The notes beneath the pieces are model-generated. The model saw only the letters and a program-made list of their open reading frames with translations. It did not search any database and was not told where the DNA came from. Shown piece by piece: positions 19,947 to 29,513 of a stretch of 64,000 nucleotides of DNA (position 1 is the stretch's first letter; each line of letters opens with the position of its first letter). The stretch comes from an uncultured Raoultella sp. (lineage in GTDB: Bacteria; Pseudomonadota; Gammaproteobacteria; Enterobacterales; Enterobacteriaceae). The stretch lies in contig CAAEVH010000004.1 of assembly GCA_900759445.1 (NCBI GenBank), positions 235,798 through 299,797 on the forward strand, read 5' to 3'. Made by a program: the position numbers and the translations under genes.

Positions 19947-20080
19947 GATAAACTCTCCTTTTAGACCGGGCGGTATTCAACCACCTGCCGGGCAGTGACG
20001 CAATAGAAGATAAAAAAGCAGAAAAAAAACTGTCTGTACGGTAATATGTTGCCCTTTCATGAACAGACTGATTTCGATTT

Positions 20081-20308
20081 ATGCCACAAATTTCCCGCTA
20101 TAGTGACGAACACGTTGAACAACTGCTGAATGAGATGCTCAACGTACTGGAAAAACATAAGGCGCCGACCGACCTTTCCCTGATGGTACTGGGAAATATG
20201 GTGACTAACCTTATCAATACAAGCATCGCACCGGCCCAGCGCCAGGCGATTGCCAACTCTTTTGCCCGCGCATTGCAGTCTTCGGTAAACGACGACCAAG
20301 CGCATTAA
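20081..20308 (+). CDS. yejL: conserved small protein YejL
   Basis: Small cytoplasmic protein of 75 residues, UPF0352 family, with a predicted all-helical fold and no known activity. The sequence [19 protein letters not shown] matches the enterobacterial family from the first residue. It lies 31 bases upstream of yejM on the same strand, so the two are probably cotranscribed; a functional link is not established. Confidence 0.92.
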   Translation: MPQISRYSDEHVEQLLNEMLNVLEKHKAPTDLSLMVLGNMVTNLINTSIAPAQRQAIANSFARALQSSVNDDQAH

Positions 20309-20339
20309 GAGCCTGCTCCGGGGAAACGAACAACAGTTT

Positions 20340-22100
20340 ATGGTAACTCATCGTCAACGCTACCGTGAGAAAGTCTCCCAGATGGTTAGCTGGGGGCACT
20401 GGTTTGCCTTGTTCAACATTCTGTTGGCCATGGTGCTCGGTAGCCGTTACCTGTTTGTCGCCGACTGGCCGACAACCCTTGCAGGTCGTGTTTATTCCTA
20501 CCTGAGCGTTGTCGGGCATTTTAGCTTTCTGGTGTTCGCCACCTATCTGCTGATCCTGTTTCCCCTGACGTTTATCGTCATGTCCCAGAGGCTGATGCGA
20601 TTCTTATCAGCTATTCTGGCGACGGCTGGCATGACGCTATTGCTAATCGACAGCGAAGTTTTTACCCGCTTCCACCTGCATCTCAATCCAATCGTCTGGG
20701 AACTGGTCATCAACCCAGACCAGAATGAAGCGGCGCGTGACTGGCAACTGATGTTTATCAGCGTACCGGTTATTCTGTTAATTGAAATGCTGTTTGCAAC
20801 CTGGAGCTGGCAAAAGCTGCGCAGCCTGACGCGTCGTCGCCATTTTGCCAAACCGTTAGCAGCATTCTTCTTCGTTTCCTTTATCGCCTCGCACGTGGTG
20901 TATATCTGGGCGGATGCCAATTTCTATCGCCCGATTACCATGCAGCGTGCGAATCTGCCGCTCTCCTACCCGATGACGGCACGTAAATTCCTGGAAAAAC
21001 ATGGCCTGCTGGATGCGCAAGAGTATCAGCGTCGCCTGATCGAACAGGGCAATCCAGAAGCGGTTTCCGTGCAGTACCCGCTCAGCGAACTGCGCTATCG
21101 CGATATGGGCACCGGTCAGAACGTGCTGCTGATTACCGTCGACGGTCTGAACTACTCACGCTTTGAAAAACAGATGCCTGCGCTGGCTGAATTCGCCGGG
21201 CAGAATATCTCGTTTACGCGTCACATGAGCTCAGGCAATACCACGGATAATGGCATCTTTGGCCTGTTCTATGGTGTCTCGCCAAGCTACATGGACGGCA
21301 TTTTGTCGACGCGTACGCCTGCGGCGCTGATTACTGCGCTGAACCAGCAGGGTTACCAGTTAGGGCTATTCTCATCGGATGGCTTTACCAGCCCGCTGTA
21401 TCGCCAGGCGCTGCTGTCAGACTTCTCCATGCCAAGCGTACAAACGCAATCTGACGAACAAACCGCAAGCCAGTGGATTAACTGGCTGGGACGCTACGCG
21501 CAGGAAGATAACCGCTGGTTCTCGTGGGTCTCCTTTAACGGGACGAACCTTGATAACAGCAACCAGAAAAACTTTGCCAAACGCTATGCCAGCGCCGCTC
21601 AGGATGTGGATGCCAATATTAACCGTGTTCTTAGTGCCCTGCGCGACTCCGGTAAACTGAACAACACGGTGGTGATTATTACCGCAGGTCGGGGCGTGCC
21701 GCTGACTCAGGAAGAGAACAATTTTGCCTGGTCGCGTGGCCATCTACAGGTTCCGATGGTTATTCACTGGCCGGGAACGCCTGCCCAACGCATCAATAGC
21801 CTGACCGATCATACAGACCTGATGACAACGCTCATGCAGCGCCTGCTGCACGTCAGCACGCCTGCTAACGAATACTCGCAGGGGCAGGATCTGTTCAATG
21901 CAAACCGCCGCCATTACTGGGTTACCGCCGCCGACGGCAGCACGATGGCAGTTACGACGCCAGAGATGACGCTGGTGCTGAACAACAACGGTAATTATCA
22001 GACCTATGATTTACGCGGCGAAAAAATAAAAGATCAGAAACCGCAGCTAAGCCTGCTGCTACAGGTTCTGACGGATGAGAAACGATTTATTGCTAACTGA
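20340..22100 (+). CDS. yejM: inner-membrane LPS homeostasis protein YejM (PbgA/LapC)
   Basis: Essential envelope protein that senses periplasmic-leaflet LPS and restrains LapB/FtsH-driven degradation of LpxC, so balancing lipopolysaccharide with phospholipid. It has 586 residues with five N-terminal membrane helices (within residues 1-190) and a large periplasmic sulfatase/alkaline-phosphatase-like domain from about 245. That domain keeps LLITVDGLNYSRF and SGNTTDNGIFGLFYG, but the catalytic Ser/Cys of active sulfatases is replaced by Thr, as in the family. It is the last protein gene before the tRNA. Confidence 0.95.
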   Translation: MVTHRQRYREKVSQMVSWGHWFALFNILLAMVLGSRYLFVADWPTTLAGRVYSYLSVVGHFSFLVFATYLLILFPLTFIVMSQRLMRFLSAILATAGMTLLLIDSEVFTRFHLHLNPIVWELVINPDQNEAARDWQLMFISVPVILLIEMLFATWSWQKLRSLTRRRHFAKPLAAFFFVSFIASHVVYIWADANFYRPITMQRANLPLSYPMTARKFLEKHGLLDAQEYQRRLIEQGNPEAVSVQYPLSELRYRDMGTGQNVLLITVDGLNYSRFEKQMPALAEFAGQNISFTRHMSSGNTTDNGIFGLFYGVSPSYMDGILSTRTPAALITALNQQGYQLGLFSSDGFTSPLYRQALLSDFSMPSVQTQSDEQTASQWINWLGRYAQEDNRWFSWVSFNGTNLDNSNQKNFAKRYASAAQDVDANINRVLSALRDSGKLNNTVVIITAGRGVPLTQEENNFAWSRGHLQVPMVIHWPGTPAQRINSLTDHTDLMTTLMQRLLHVSTPANEYSQGQDLFNANRRHYWVTAADGSTMAVTTPEMTLVLNNNGNYQTYDLRGEKIKDQKPQLSLLLQVLTDEKRFIAN

Positions 22101-22131
22101 TTAATTATAAATCACTTAGCGATGCTTCCCC

Positions 22132-22159
22132 TTGCATTCGCAGCGGAAAGCAGTAGTAT
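22132..22159 (+). promoter_or_regulatory. tRNA-Pro promoter
   Basis: TTGCAT and TAGTAT lie 16 bases apart, placing transcription start about 8 bases before the mature tRNA. The arrangement fits a sigma-70 promoter for a single tRNA gene. Confidence 0.6.
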
Positions 22160-22174
22160 TAGCAGCCATAGCGT

Positions 22175-22251
22175 CGGCACGTAGCGCAGCCTGGTAGCGC
22201 ACCGTCATGGGGTGTCGGGGGTCGGAGGTTCAAATCCTCTCGTGCCGACCA
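22175..22251 (+). tRNA. proL: tRNA-Pro (anticodon GGG)
   Basis: The 77 bases fold as a tRNA: acceptor stem CGGCACG paired with CGTGCCG, D-arm GCGC...GCGC, T-arm with GGTTCAAATCC, and an encoded ACCA end. The anticodon GGG is at 22209-22211. The anticodon stem CCGTC/GTCGG contains one T-T mismatch, which to my recollection is also present in E. coli proL. It reads CCC and CCU proline codons. Its place between yejM and narP is conserved. Confidence 0.97.
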
Positions 22252-22261
22252 AAAATCCCAG

Positions 22262-22290
22262 AAAAACCAACCTTCATGGTTGGTTTTTTT
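22262..22290 (+). terminator. tRNA-Pro terminator
   Basis: AAAACCAACC-TTCA-TGGTTGGTTTT forms a hairpin with a run of seven T residues, starting 11 bases after the tRNA 3' end. Confidence 0.9.
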
Positions 22291-22349
22291 ATGCCCGCGA
22301 TTCCACGTTCCTTATTATTACCCCGGCCTTTAGCACAGGTTTTACTACT

Positions 22350-22383
22350 TACCCATGCACAAATTGGGGTAAAATTTACCCTC
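22350..22383. promoter_or_regulatory. cluster of NarL/NarP-like heptamers upstream of narP
   Basis: Three sequences resembling the NarL/NarP heptamer (TACYYMT type) lie within 34 bases: TACCCAT (22350), TGGGGTA (22365, opposite orientation) and TACCCTC (22377). The last two are part of a perfect 15-base palindrome, GGGTAAAATTTACCC (22367-22381). They lie 75 to 110 bases before the narP start. None has the tight 7-2-7 spacing typical of NarP, so autoregulation is only a suggestion. Confidence 0.35.
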
Positions 22384-22458
22384 TCATCAGCGCGATGAAA
22401 CTAGACGAGTGATGCGCTGAAAACAATAATGATACTAATAAAAACTCAGGAGAATAGT

Positions 22459-23106
22459 ATGCCTGAAGCAACGCCTTTTCGGGTGCTGATTGTCGACGAC
22501 CACCCACTAATGCGGCGAGGAATTAGTCAATTATTGCAACTGGATCCCGCATTTAACGTAGTCGCGGAAGCAGGTGACGGTGCCAGCGCTATCGATCTGG
22601 CTAACCGTCTGGACCTGGATGTGATCCTGCTGGATCTCAATATGAAAGGCATGAGCGGACTGGACACCCTGAACGCGCTGCGCCGGGATGGCGTCACCGC
22701 GCAAATTATTATTCTTACCGTCTCGGATGCAGCCAGCGATGTGTACGCCTTAATTGATGCCGGCGCGGATGGTTATTTACTCAAAGACAGCGATCCTGAA
22801 GTCTTGCTGGAGGCCATTCGCAGCGGCGCCAAAGGCGGTAAAGCTTTTAGCACACGCGTCAGCGAATATCTGCGCGAACGCGATCTGTTCGGCGCACAAG
22901 AAGATCCCTTCAGCATTCTCACCGAACGTGAACTGGATGTATTGCATGAACTGGCTCAGGGGCTGTCGAACAAACAGATTGCGTCAGTGCTGAATATTTC
23001 CGAACAGACCGTGAAAGTGCATATTCGCAACCTGCTGCGCAAACTCAATGTGCGCTCTCGCGTTGCTGCCACTATCCTGTTTTTACAAACGCGTGGAATG
23101 CAGTAA
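22459..23106 (+). CDS. narP: nitrate/nitrite response regulator NarP
   Basis: DNA-binding response regulator that activates the nap-ccm operon and other anaerobic genes at low nitrate, phosphorylated by NarQ (and NarX). It has 215 residues. The receiver domain has the acidic pair at residues 13-14, Asp59 as phosphorylation site and a conserved Lys in LLKDSDPE. A LuxR-type helix-turn-helix follows (LTERELDVLHELAQGLSNKQIA...VKVHIRNLLRKL). I chose the ATG at 22459, preceded by AGGAG; an upstream start at 22429 is not supported. It sits convergent with the operon it controls. Confidence 0.96.
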   Translation: MPEATPFRVLIVDDHPLMRRGISQLLQLDPAFNVVAEAGDGASAIDLANRLDLDVILLDLNMKGMSGLDTLNALRRDGVTAQIIILTVSDAASDVYALIDAGADGYLLKDSDPEVLLEAIRSGAKGGKAFSTRVSEYLRERDLFGAQEDPFSILTERELDVLHELAQGLSNKQIASVLNISEQTVKVHIRNLLRKLNVRSRVAATILFLQTRGMQ

Positions 23107-23122
23107 TCCATGAAGAGGCCGG

Positions 23123-23156
23123 ATAGCCCCGATATGCGAAGCGCTATCGGGGCTAT
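23123..23156. terminator. bidirectional terminator between narP and ccmH
   Basis: ATAGCCCCGATA and TATCGGGGCTAT form perfect 12-base arms around a 10-base loop. It lies between the convergent stops of narP and ccmH. T-runs are short on both sides, so efficiency is uncertain. Confidence 0.7.
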
Positions 23157-23165
23157 TCTGGATAC

Positions 23166-24215
23166 TTATTTCTCCTGCGGCGTTAGCTGCTCCATCGCCT
23201 GCTTAATGCTCCGTTCTATTACCGCCCGACGGGTATCGTTGGCAGGTAATAGTTTCAGCATCATCTCCCACGCCGCAACCGCCTCGCCAAAGCGCTGCTG
23301 TTCAAAGGCGTTGAAAGCGTACATGCTGAGAACCCGCACGTTGGCATGTTCGCCACGCACCAGTTGGCGTAACAGCTCCCCTCCCCGACGGTTATCATCA
23401 GGATCGGAAGAACGGGTCAGCGCCTCCGCATAGCCCAGCGCCGCATCGCTGTTTTTAGGATCCAGTCGATAGGCATTGGCATAGGCTTCAGTGGCCGTAC
23501 TGGCGTTACCGAGAACCATGCCAATGCGTCCAAGCATGATCCAGCCTTCAACATTTGCGGGATCGGCTTGTAAACGTGTGCGCAGCCCCAGCGCCAGACG
23601 CGCCATATCTTCTTCATTGAGCGGTTCCGCTTTCGGATCCAACGCCCGCTCCAGCAACGCCGGAGCCTGAGCAGTGGCCTGCTGCCAGACCTGAACCTGC
23701 TTATAGCTGCCGGTTTGGTAATAGCTTACTGCGCCAACCACCAGCGCCACCACGATACCAGGCACAAACAACCCGAATCCACCACGCTTGCCATTCGGAA
23801 TAACATCGTCAGGAAACTCTTCCTGTTTCACCCGAACGCGTCGGCGAGTACGGGCGAAAATAATCCAGCCCCCCAGACCAATCGCTACCACCGGCATCAC
23901 CCACAGCAGCACGGTGAGCGGCGTTAACGGCGGATCGTAAGTGACGAAATTGCCGTAGCGCGCCACCATGTAATCGACAATTTCTTTCTGGCTTTTTCCT
24001 TCCTGCATCAGTTCGTACACTTTCTGACGCAGGTCGGTGGCAATCATCGAGTTAGAATCGGCAATGCTGTTGTTCTGGCATTTAGGACAACGCAGTTGTT
24101 CAGTAAGCTGGCGGAACTGCTGCTCCTGCGCTTCGTCCTTAAACTGCATCACGTCGATAGTCGCAAGCGCGGATCCCGAGATAACCAGCATTAGCAGGCC
24201 CAGTAAAAATCTCAT
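23166..24215 (-). CDS. ccmH: cytochrome c maturation protein CcmH (CcmH-CcmI fusion)
   Basis: Component of the haem lyase complex that prepares apocytochrome c thiols and delivers apocytochrome to CcmF. It has 349 residues. A signal peptide ends at about residue 18. The CcmH thiol-redox domain has the LRCPKCQN motif (Cys43, Cys46), followed by a membrane helix (about 102-122). The C-terminal half, with a second membrane helix at about 150-170 and TPR repeats, equals the separate CcmI of other bacteria. It is last in the nap-ccm series and overlaps ccmG by four bases (ATGA). Confidence 0.95.
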   Translation of the reverse strand: MRFLLGLLMLVISGSALATIDVMQFKDEAQEQQFRQLTEQLRCPKCQNNSIADSNSMIATDLRQKVYELMQEGKSQKEIVDYMVARYGNFVTYDPPLTPLTVLLWVMPVVAIGLGGWIIFARTRRRVRVKQEEFPDDVIPNGKRGGFGLFVPGIVVALVVGAVSYYQTGSYKQVQVWQQATAQAPALLERALDPKAEPLNEEDMARLALGLRTRLQADPANVEGWIMLGRIGMVLGNASTATEAYANAYRLDPKNSDAALGYAEALTRSSDPDDNRRGGELLRQLVRGEHANVRVLSMYAFNAFEQQRFGEAVAAWEMMLKLLPANDTRRAVIERSIKQAMEQLTPQEK

Positions 24216-24769
24216 TGCGCAGCCTCCTTACTGTACTTGTCCCATAACGGTTTGATCTCGCTCTCCCACACCCGGGCGTTCAGATCGCCGGCATGGCGAT
24301 AGCGAATAATGCCTTTGCCGTCGATCAGGAACGTCTCCGGAGCACCGTACACGCCAAGATCCAGACCGAGCATACCGTCGCCGTCAAACAGACTTAATGA
24401 GTAAGGATTACCCAGCTCTTTCAGCCAGACAATGGCTTTCTGACGATCATCTTTATAGTTCAGACCCACTACCCGCACGCCTTGCGCAGACAGCTGATTC
24501 AGATACTGATGCTCGGCGCGACAGGTCGGGCACCAGGTCGCCCAGACGTTCAGCAATACCGGTTTGCCCTGCGTCAGCACATCGGCCTGATAGTGCTGAC
24601 CCGGATTTTCCAGTGACTCCAGGCGGAATGTCGGAACAGGTTTGCCGATCAGCGCCGATTCCAGATTAGTGGGATCGTCGCCCTGAGCGTTACGCGCGAG
24701 CTGCCACAACAGCGCCGCCGCAATGATGAGAAAAATAATAAACGGAATTAACAGTGCGTTGCGCTTCAT
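24212..24769 (-). CDS. ccmG: thiol:disulfide interchange protein CcmG (DsbE)
   Basis: Membrane-anchored periplasmic thioredoxin-like protein that helps keep the haem-binding cysteines of apocytochromes c reduced, with electrons from DsbD. It has 185 residues, an N-terminal anchor (about 5-23) and the active site WCPTC with Cys80 and Cys83. GVYGAPETFLIDGKG contains the cis-Pro family signature. It overlaps both ccmF and ccmH by four bases, indicating coupled translation. Confidence 0.96.
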   Translation of the reverse strand: MKRNALLIPFIIFLIIAAALLWQLARNAQGDDPTNLESALIGKPVPTFRLESLENPGQHYQADVLTQGKPVLLNVWATWCPTCRAEHQYLNQLSAQGVRVVGLNYKDDRQKAIVWLKELGNPYSLSLFDGDGMLGLDLGVYGAPETFLIDGKGIIRYRHAGDLNARVWESEIKPLWDKYSKEAAQ

Positions 24770-26721
24770 ACAGCCTCCGACGCATTTTTTTGCACCGCGG
24801 CGCGAGGTCGCGTCCGCTGGCGATAGCGTGGATCAAACAGGCAGAACAACCCGCCCAGCGCCATCAGCAATCCTCCGGCCCAAATCCAGCGAATAAACGG
24901 TTTGTAGTACAGGCGTACAGCCCATGCGCCATTATCCAGTTCTTCACCCAGCGCAGCGTACAGATCGCGCGTGAATCCGCCGTCAATTGCCGCTTCGGTC
25001 ATCATCGAACTGGTGCTGTTATAGAAGCGTTTTTCCGCATGCAGCGTGGCTTCCGGCTTACCGTCTCGGGTAACGCCAATAATGGCAACGCCGCCCCGAT
25101 AATTTGGCCCGGTAATATCTTTCACTTCGCGGAAAGTGAACTGATAGTTATGGATACTAACGCTATCACCCGCTTTCATGCGCACATCGCGTTCAACGCT
25201 GTAGTTCTGGCTAAAGGCAATACCAACAATGGTAATCGCCAGCCCAACGTGACCCGATACCATGCCCCAGTAGCTTGGCGTCAGCTTTGTCCCACGGGAA
25301 ATACGCAGGAACGCTTCGGACATCGCCAGTACGAATATCCAGCACGCCATCGCCAGCCCCACCACTGTCATGGCGGCAATGCGATCCTCAAGCAGCCACG
25401 GCAGCAGCAGCGACAGAACAAGGGTGGTGACAAACGCGATAAGCAATAACGTTTTCAGTTTACGCGGTCGGTCACGGCCCCAGCGCACTAATGGCCCAAT
25501 CCCCAACAACAGTGCGAACGGCGCCATCAGCCAGGTGAACATGGTGTTGAAAAACGGCTCGCCAATCGAAATGCTGCCCAGTCCCAGCTGTTTGTGCACC
25601 AGCGGCAGCAGCGTGCCCAGTAGCACCACCAGCATGGCGGCAATCAGCAGGACGTTATTCCCCAGCAGCAGCGATTCACGCGACCACAGCGCGTTGTTTA
25701 CCCGTGAGCGAACCTTGTGACCGCGCACCGCAAACAGCAGCAGGGAGCCGCCAATTACCAGCACCATAAAGGCCAGAATAAACATCCCGCGCGACGGATC
25801 GGAGGCGAAAGCATGCACCGACACCAGTACGCCGGAGCGCACCAGGAAAGTACCTAACAGACAAAGTGAGAATGCGCAGATTGACAGCAACAGCGTCCAG
25901 GCTTTAAAGCTGGCGCGCTGTTCGGTTACCGACAACGAGTGCATCAGCGCCGTTCCCACCAGCCATGGCATAAACGAGGCGTTTTCAACCGGATCCCAGA
26001 ACCACCAGCCGCCCCAGCCCAGCTCGTAATAGGCCCAGGCCGAACCGAGCACAATGCCCAGCGTCAGAAACACCCACGCCGCCAGCGTCCACGGACGCGA
26101 AAAACGGGCGAATGTGCTGTCCAGTCGACCGCTCATCAGCGCAGCAATCGCAAACGCAAAGGCAACCGAGAAGCCGACATACCCCATGTACAGCAGCGGC
26201 GGATGGAAAATCAGCCCCGGATCCTGCAACAGCGGGTTCAGGTCACGTCCTTCAATCGGGAAGTTCGGCAACGTGCGGGCAAACGGGTTGGAGGTAAACA
26301 GAATAAATAGCAGGAAACCGACGCTGACCATTCCCATGACCGCCAGCACGCGGGCGACGATATCCAGCGGCATGCGCTGGCTGAACGCCGCAACGGCGAA
26401 CGTCCAGCCGCTCATCAGCAACACCCACAGCAGCAACGAGCCTTCATGCGCCCCCCACGTCGCCGCCACCCGATACCAGACCGGAAGCTGGGTGTTGGAG
26501 TTGCTGGCGACGTAGGTCACGGTAAAGTCATTAACCACGAAGGCGTTGACCAGAATCAGGAACGCCCCCATCACACAGATAAACAGTACCCAGGCAAAGG
26601 GACGCGCGGAGGCCATCATCCGCACGTCGCCGCGCGCTACGCCCCACAGCGGATAGACCGACAGCAGTAATGCAACGCCAAGCGCAAGGCACAACAGCGC
26701 ATTGCCAATTTCAGGCATCAT
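24766..26721 (-). CDS. ccmF: haem lyase subunit CcmF
   Basis: Core of the haem lyase that ligates haem to apocytochrome c in the periplasm, receiving haem from CcmE. It is a polytopic membrane protein of 651 residues (E. coli 647). The periplasmic tryptophan-rich motif [18 protein letters not shown] is present, along with conserved histidines in WGAHEGS and LVHKQLG. It overlaps ccmE and ccmG by four bases each. Confidence 0.96.
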   Translation of the reverse strand: MMPEIGNALLCLALGVALLLSVYPLWGVARGDVRMMASARPFAWVLFICVMGAFLILVNAFVVNDFTVTYVASNSNTQLPVWYRVAATWGAHEGSLLLWVLLMSGWTFAVAAFSQRMPLDIVARVLAVMGMVSVGFLLFILFTSNPFARTLPNFPIEGRDLNPLLQDPGLIFHPPLLYMGYVGFSVAFAFAIAALMSGRLDSTFARFSRPWTLAAWVFLTLGIVLGSAWAYYELGWGGWWFWDPVENASFMPWLVGTALMHSLSVTEQRASFKAWTLLLSICAFSLCLLGTFLVRSGVLVSVHAFASDPSRGMFILAFMVLVIGGSLLLFAVRGHKVRSRVNNALWSRESLLLGNNVLLIAAMLVVLLGTLLPLVHKQLGLGSISIGEPFFNTMFTWLMAPFALLLGIGPLVRWGRDRPRKLKTLLLIAFVTTLVLSLLLPWLLEDRIAAMTVVGLAMACWIFVLAMSEAFLRISRGTKLTPSYWGMVSGHVGLAITIVGIAFSQNYSVERDVRMKAGDSVSIHNYQFTFREVKDITGPNYRGGVAIIGVTRDGKPEATLHAEKRFYNSTSSMMTEAAIDGGFTRDLYAALGEELDNGAWAVRLYYKPFIRWIWAGGLLMALGGLFCLFDPRYRQRTRPRAAVQKNASEAV

Positions 26722-27197
26722 GACGTTTTATCCTTATAAACACTTTCCGGGCGACGGTGGTTTTCCTGCATCGCTTTTTCGACTTCCGGCGGGGTGTAAT
26801 TTTCATCATGTTTAGCAAGCACTTCTTTGGCCTGCACATGATTTCCCCCGTCCAGTTCGCCCTGAACGACGACGCCCTGCCCTTCGCGGAACAGATCCGG
26901 CAGAATGCCTTCATAGGTGACATCCACCACACCTTCGGCGTCATAGATGCTGAAATTCACCTTCAGCGACTGCGGATCGCGCTTTACGCTGCCAGGCATA
27001 ACCATACCGCCCACGCGCAGGCGCTGGCCGACTTCAGGCATTTGCTGCGTTTCGCGCTTACCGTAGAGTATCTCTCCCGGCGTATAGAACAGATCGATAT
27101 TGGAACGCAGCGCGTAGAGCACCAGCGAAATGGTCAAAGCCAGACCTGCCAGGACCGCGCAGGCTATCCATAACCGATTTTTACGTCGAATATTCAC
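26718..27197 (-). CDS. ccmE: periplasmic haem chaperone CcmE
   Basis: Membrane-anchored haem chaperone that binds haem covalently and passes it from CcmABCD to CcmF/H. It has 159 residues: an N-terminal anchor (about 9-29), an OB-fold beta-barrel, and the haem-attachment motif LAKHDENY with His130 and Tyr134. The tail after residue 140 is flexible and charged. It overlaps ccmD and ccmF by four bases. Confidence 0.96.
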   Translation of the reverse strand: MNIRRKNRLWIACAVLAGLALTISLVLYALRSNIDLFYTPGEILYGKRETQQMPEVGQRLRVGGMVMPGSVKRDPQSLKVNFSIYDAEGVVDVTYEGILPDLFREGQGVVVQGELDGGNHVQAKEVLAKHDENYTPPEVEKAMQENHRRPESVYKDKTS

Positions 27198-27406
27198 GCC
27201 GCCTCCCGTTGCACTTGCGCCGCGCGCATGCGCGCTTCTCTCGCCCGCTGCTGCGCGACACCGCGTAAGATTGCACGATGCTGTAACGCAGAATGCAGCA
27301 CCAGCGCCACCAGCGGGACAATGCTCATCGCCACAGCCAGCCAGACATACAAGGCGTAACCGCCCATCGCGAAAAAATCACTCCATGATGCAAATGCAGG
27401 GGTCAT
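27194..27406 (-). CDS. ccmD: haem exporter accessory protein CcmD
   Basis: Small membrane protein of the CcmABCD complex, needed for release of haem-loaded CcmE. It has 70 residues with one membrane helix (about 15-37) and a basic cytoplasmic tail. The ATG at 27406 gives [16 protein letters not shown], the family start, and overlaps the end of ccmC by four bases; a start at 27442 would add 12 residues inside ccmC. Confidence 0.93.
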   Translation of the reverse strand: MTPAFASWSDFFAMGGYALYVWLAVAMSIVPLVALVLHSALQHRAILRGVAQQRAREARMRAAQVQREAA

Positions 27407-28140
27407 TGGCGGCCTCTTTTTAAGATCAGTTCGCTCACCCACGGGCGGCGTTTTTCCATCATCAAAATCAGGTTACGCATGCGCATCAGCGCCAGCGTGA
27501 CAAACAGTAACAGGTAGCCGACGATCGCCAGACGCAGCGGCGCGCGCATTGCCGGATCGATACTCTGCTGCATACGAGTCGACCCCTGATGCAGCGTATT
27601 CCACCACTCGACCGAGTAGTGAATAATCGGCAAGTTGACCACGCCAATCAGCACCAGAATGCCGGCAGCGCGACCAGCCAGACGGCGGTCGTCAAAGGCA
27701 TGCCACAGCGCAATGGCGCCAACGTAGAGAAACAGCAGCACCAGTTCAGAGGTGAGTCGGGCATCCCAGACCCACCAGGTGCCCCACATCGGTTTGCCCC
27801 ATGCAGAGCCCGTCACCAGCGCAATAAAGGTAAACACGGCACCAATGGGCGCCATCGCGGCCAGCGCCAGATTGGCCATTTTCATCTGCCAGACCAGGCC
27901 AATAAACGCGGCAACGGCCATCGATGCATAAATACCCATCGACCAGATTGCTGCCGGAACGTGCAGATAAATAATGCGATAGCTCTGCCCCTGCTGATAA
28001 TCCGCAGGCGCGAAGCCAAAGCCCCAGATCAATCCGGTTATCAGTACCACCGCGCTGGCAATCGCCAGCCACGGGATAAACCAGCCGCAGATCTGATAGA
28101 GCCGAGGAGGCATCGCCAATTGATGAAGTGTTTTCCACAT
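27403..28140 (-). CDS. ccmC: haem-handling membrane protein CcmC
   Basis: Polytopic inner-membrane protein that presents haem to CcmE. It has 245 residues with six hydrophobic helices. The periplasmic tryptophan-rich haem-binding motif is visible as WGTWWVWDARLTS, and conserved histidines appear in YLHVPAA and IIHYSVEWW. A 76-base gap separates it from ccmB, the largest gap within the otherwise overlapping ccm genes. Confidence 0.96.
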   Translation of the reverse strand: MWKTLHQLAMPPRLYQICGWFIPWLAIASAVVLITGLIWGFGFAPADYQQGQSYRIIYLHVPAAIWSMGIYASMAVAAFIGLVWQMKMANLALAAMAPIGAVFTFIALVTGSAWGKPMWGTWWVWDARLTSELVLLFLYVGAIALWHAFDDRRLAGRAAGILVLIGVVNLPIIHYSVEWWNTLHQGSTRMQQSIDPAMRAPLRLAIVGYLLLFVTLALMRMRNLILMMEKRRPWVSELILKRGRQ

Positions 28141-28178
28141 AGTTCAGTCACCAGACTCCGTAAATTAATATCCATTGT

Positions 28179-28198
28179 GCCGGAGCACCTTGCCCGGC
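28179..28198. repeat. REP-like remnant between ccmB and ccmC
   Basis: GCCGGAGCACCTTGCCCGGC resembles one REP half-unit, with terminal GCCGG/CCGGC able to pair. It lies in the 76-base gap that interrupts the overlapping ccm genes. It could be a degenerate REP or chance. Confidence 0.35.
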
Positions 28199-28216
28199 CT
28201 GCATATCTCAACTGCG

Positions 28217-28876
28217 CTACTGCACGCTGATCCGTAACGCCGCAGCTGTGGCAAACGGGCTTAGCGTGGCGCTGCCGACCAGCAACGCGCCCAGAATCGC
28301 CATGTACCCTTCAACCGGTAAGTGCATGGAAGCCGCATCCATCGCCGCGGTCGCAAAAATCAGTAAGGGTATGGTGAGCGGAAGTACCAGCACGCTTAAC
28401 AGCACGCCGCCGCGCTTTAAGCCCACCGTCAACCCCACGCCCGGCGCGCCGAGGAAGCCCAGCGTCGGCGTCCCGAGTAACAAGGTCAGCGCCATAATTT
28501 TCCAGCCGTACATATCCATGCCCAGCAGCAACGCCACCAGCGGCGAGAGGATCAGCAGCGGCAGGCCGGTCACGACCCAGTGCGCCATCACTTTCGCCAG
28601 CACCACTGCCGGCAGCGGCAGCGGCAGCAGCATCAGTTGCTCAAGGCTGCCGTCCTGCAGATCATCACGAAACAGGCGCTCCAGCGCCAGCAACGACGCC
28701 AGCAGCGCCGCAACCCAGATGATGCCCGGCGCAATACGCGCCAGCAGTTGCGGCTCCGGCCCAATGCTCAGCGGGAACAGCGTAATAACAATCAGGAAGA
28801 ACCATAAAGGATTGGCGATTTCCGCACTATGACGAAACGCAACTCGTAGTTCTAAACGGAAGATTCGCCACATCAT
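28217..28876 (-). CDS. ccmB: haem exporter permease CcmB
   Basis: Membrane subunit of the CcmAB ABC transporter, which drives release of holo-CcmE from CcmC. It has 219 residues (E. coli 220) with six hydrophobic segments. The highly conserved stretch [17 protein letters not shown] supplies the cytoplasmic contact to CcmA. It overlaps ccmA by four bases. Confidence 0.96.
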   Translation of the reverse strand: MMWRIFRLELRVAFRHSAEIANPLWFFLIVITLFPLSIGPEPQLLARIAPGIIWVAALLASLLALERLFRDDLQDGSLEQLMLLPLPLPAVVLAKVMAHWVVTGLPLLILSPLVALLLGMDMYGWKIMALTLLLGTPTLGFLGAPGVGLTVGLKRGGVLLSVLVLPLTIPLLIFATAAMDAASMHLPVEGYMAILGALLVGSATLSPFATAAALRISVQ

Positions 28877-29493
28877 TGCGTTGCCCTCTCGCTGGTCAGC
28901 GCAATACGTCGCACTTTATCGGTCTCTACATTGAGTGGTTGGTGGGTGGTGAGAATAACAATACCGCCCTGCTCCGTATGCTGCGCCATACGCTGAGTCA
29001 GTCGCTCAACGCCGTTCACATCAATGGCGGTAAAGGGTTCGTCGAGGATCCACAGCCGGGCGCGGGTCAGCCACAAACGGGCCAGCGCCACGCGCCGCTG
29101 TTGTCCGGCGGAGAGTTGATTCACCGGGATATCTTCATATCCGGCAAGCCCCGCCTGCGCCAGCGCAGCCAGACACTGTGCGACGTCGCCGTCATGGTGG
29201 AAGAAACGCAGGTTTTCCAACGCCGAAAGCCGGGTTTTTATCCCCGGCTGATGTCCGATCCACAGCAGTTGTTGATGGTAGCTGTCCCGCACGTGATGCA
29301 GCGGTTGCTCTTGCCAGCAAACCTCCCCTGCGTCGGGACGCGCCAGCCCGGTAAGTAACCGCAGCAAAGTGGTTTTCCCTGCGCCGTTGCTGCCGGTAAT
29401 TTGTACCCATTCCCCTGCGTTGACGCGAAATGACAAATCGCTGAACAGTATTCTGTCATCCCGCTCGCAAAGTAATTCTCTGGCTTCAAGCAT
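28873..29493 (-). CDS. ccmA: haem exporter ATPase CcmA
   Basis: Cytoplasmic ATPase of CcmAB. It has 206 residues, with the Walker A motif GSNGAGKTT, signature [14 protein letters not shown] and Walker [12 protein letters not shown]. It is the first ccm gene, starting 20 bases after the napC stop, so it is transcribed with the nap genes whose cytochromes NapB and NapC need this pathway. Confidence 0.96.
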   Translation of the reverse strand: MLEARELLCERDDRILFSDLSFRVNAGEWVQITGSNGAGKTTLLRLLTGLARPDAGEVCWQEQPLHHVRDSYHQQLLWIGHQPGIKTRLSALENLRFFHHDGDVAQCLAALAQAGLAGYEDIPVNQLSAGQQRRVALARLWLTRARLWILDEPFTAIDVNGVERLTQRMAQHTEQGGIVILTTHQPLNVETDKVRRIALTSERATQ

Positions 29494-29513
29494 ACCTGGT
29501 TATCTACATCCTG

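Noticed and set aside
22175..22251. tRNA-Pro as a mobile-element attachment site
   Set aside because: No integrase gene, no duplicated tRNA 3' end and no change of gene order beside it; narP follows as in E. coli.
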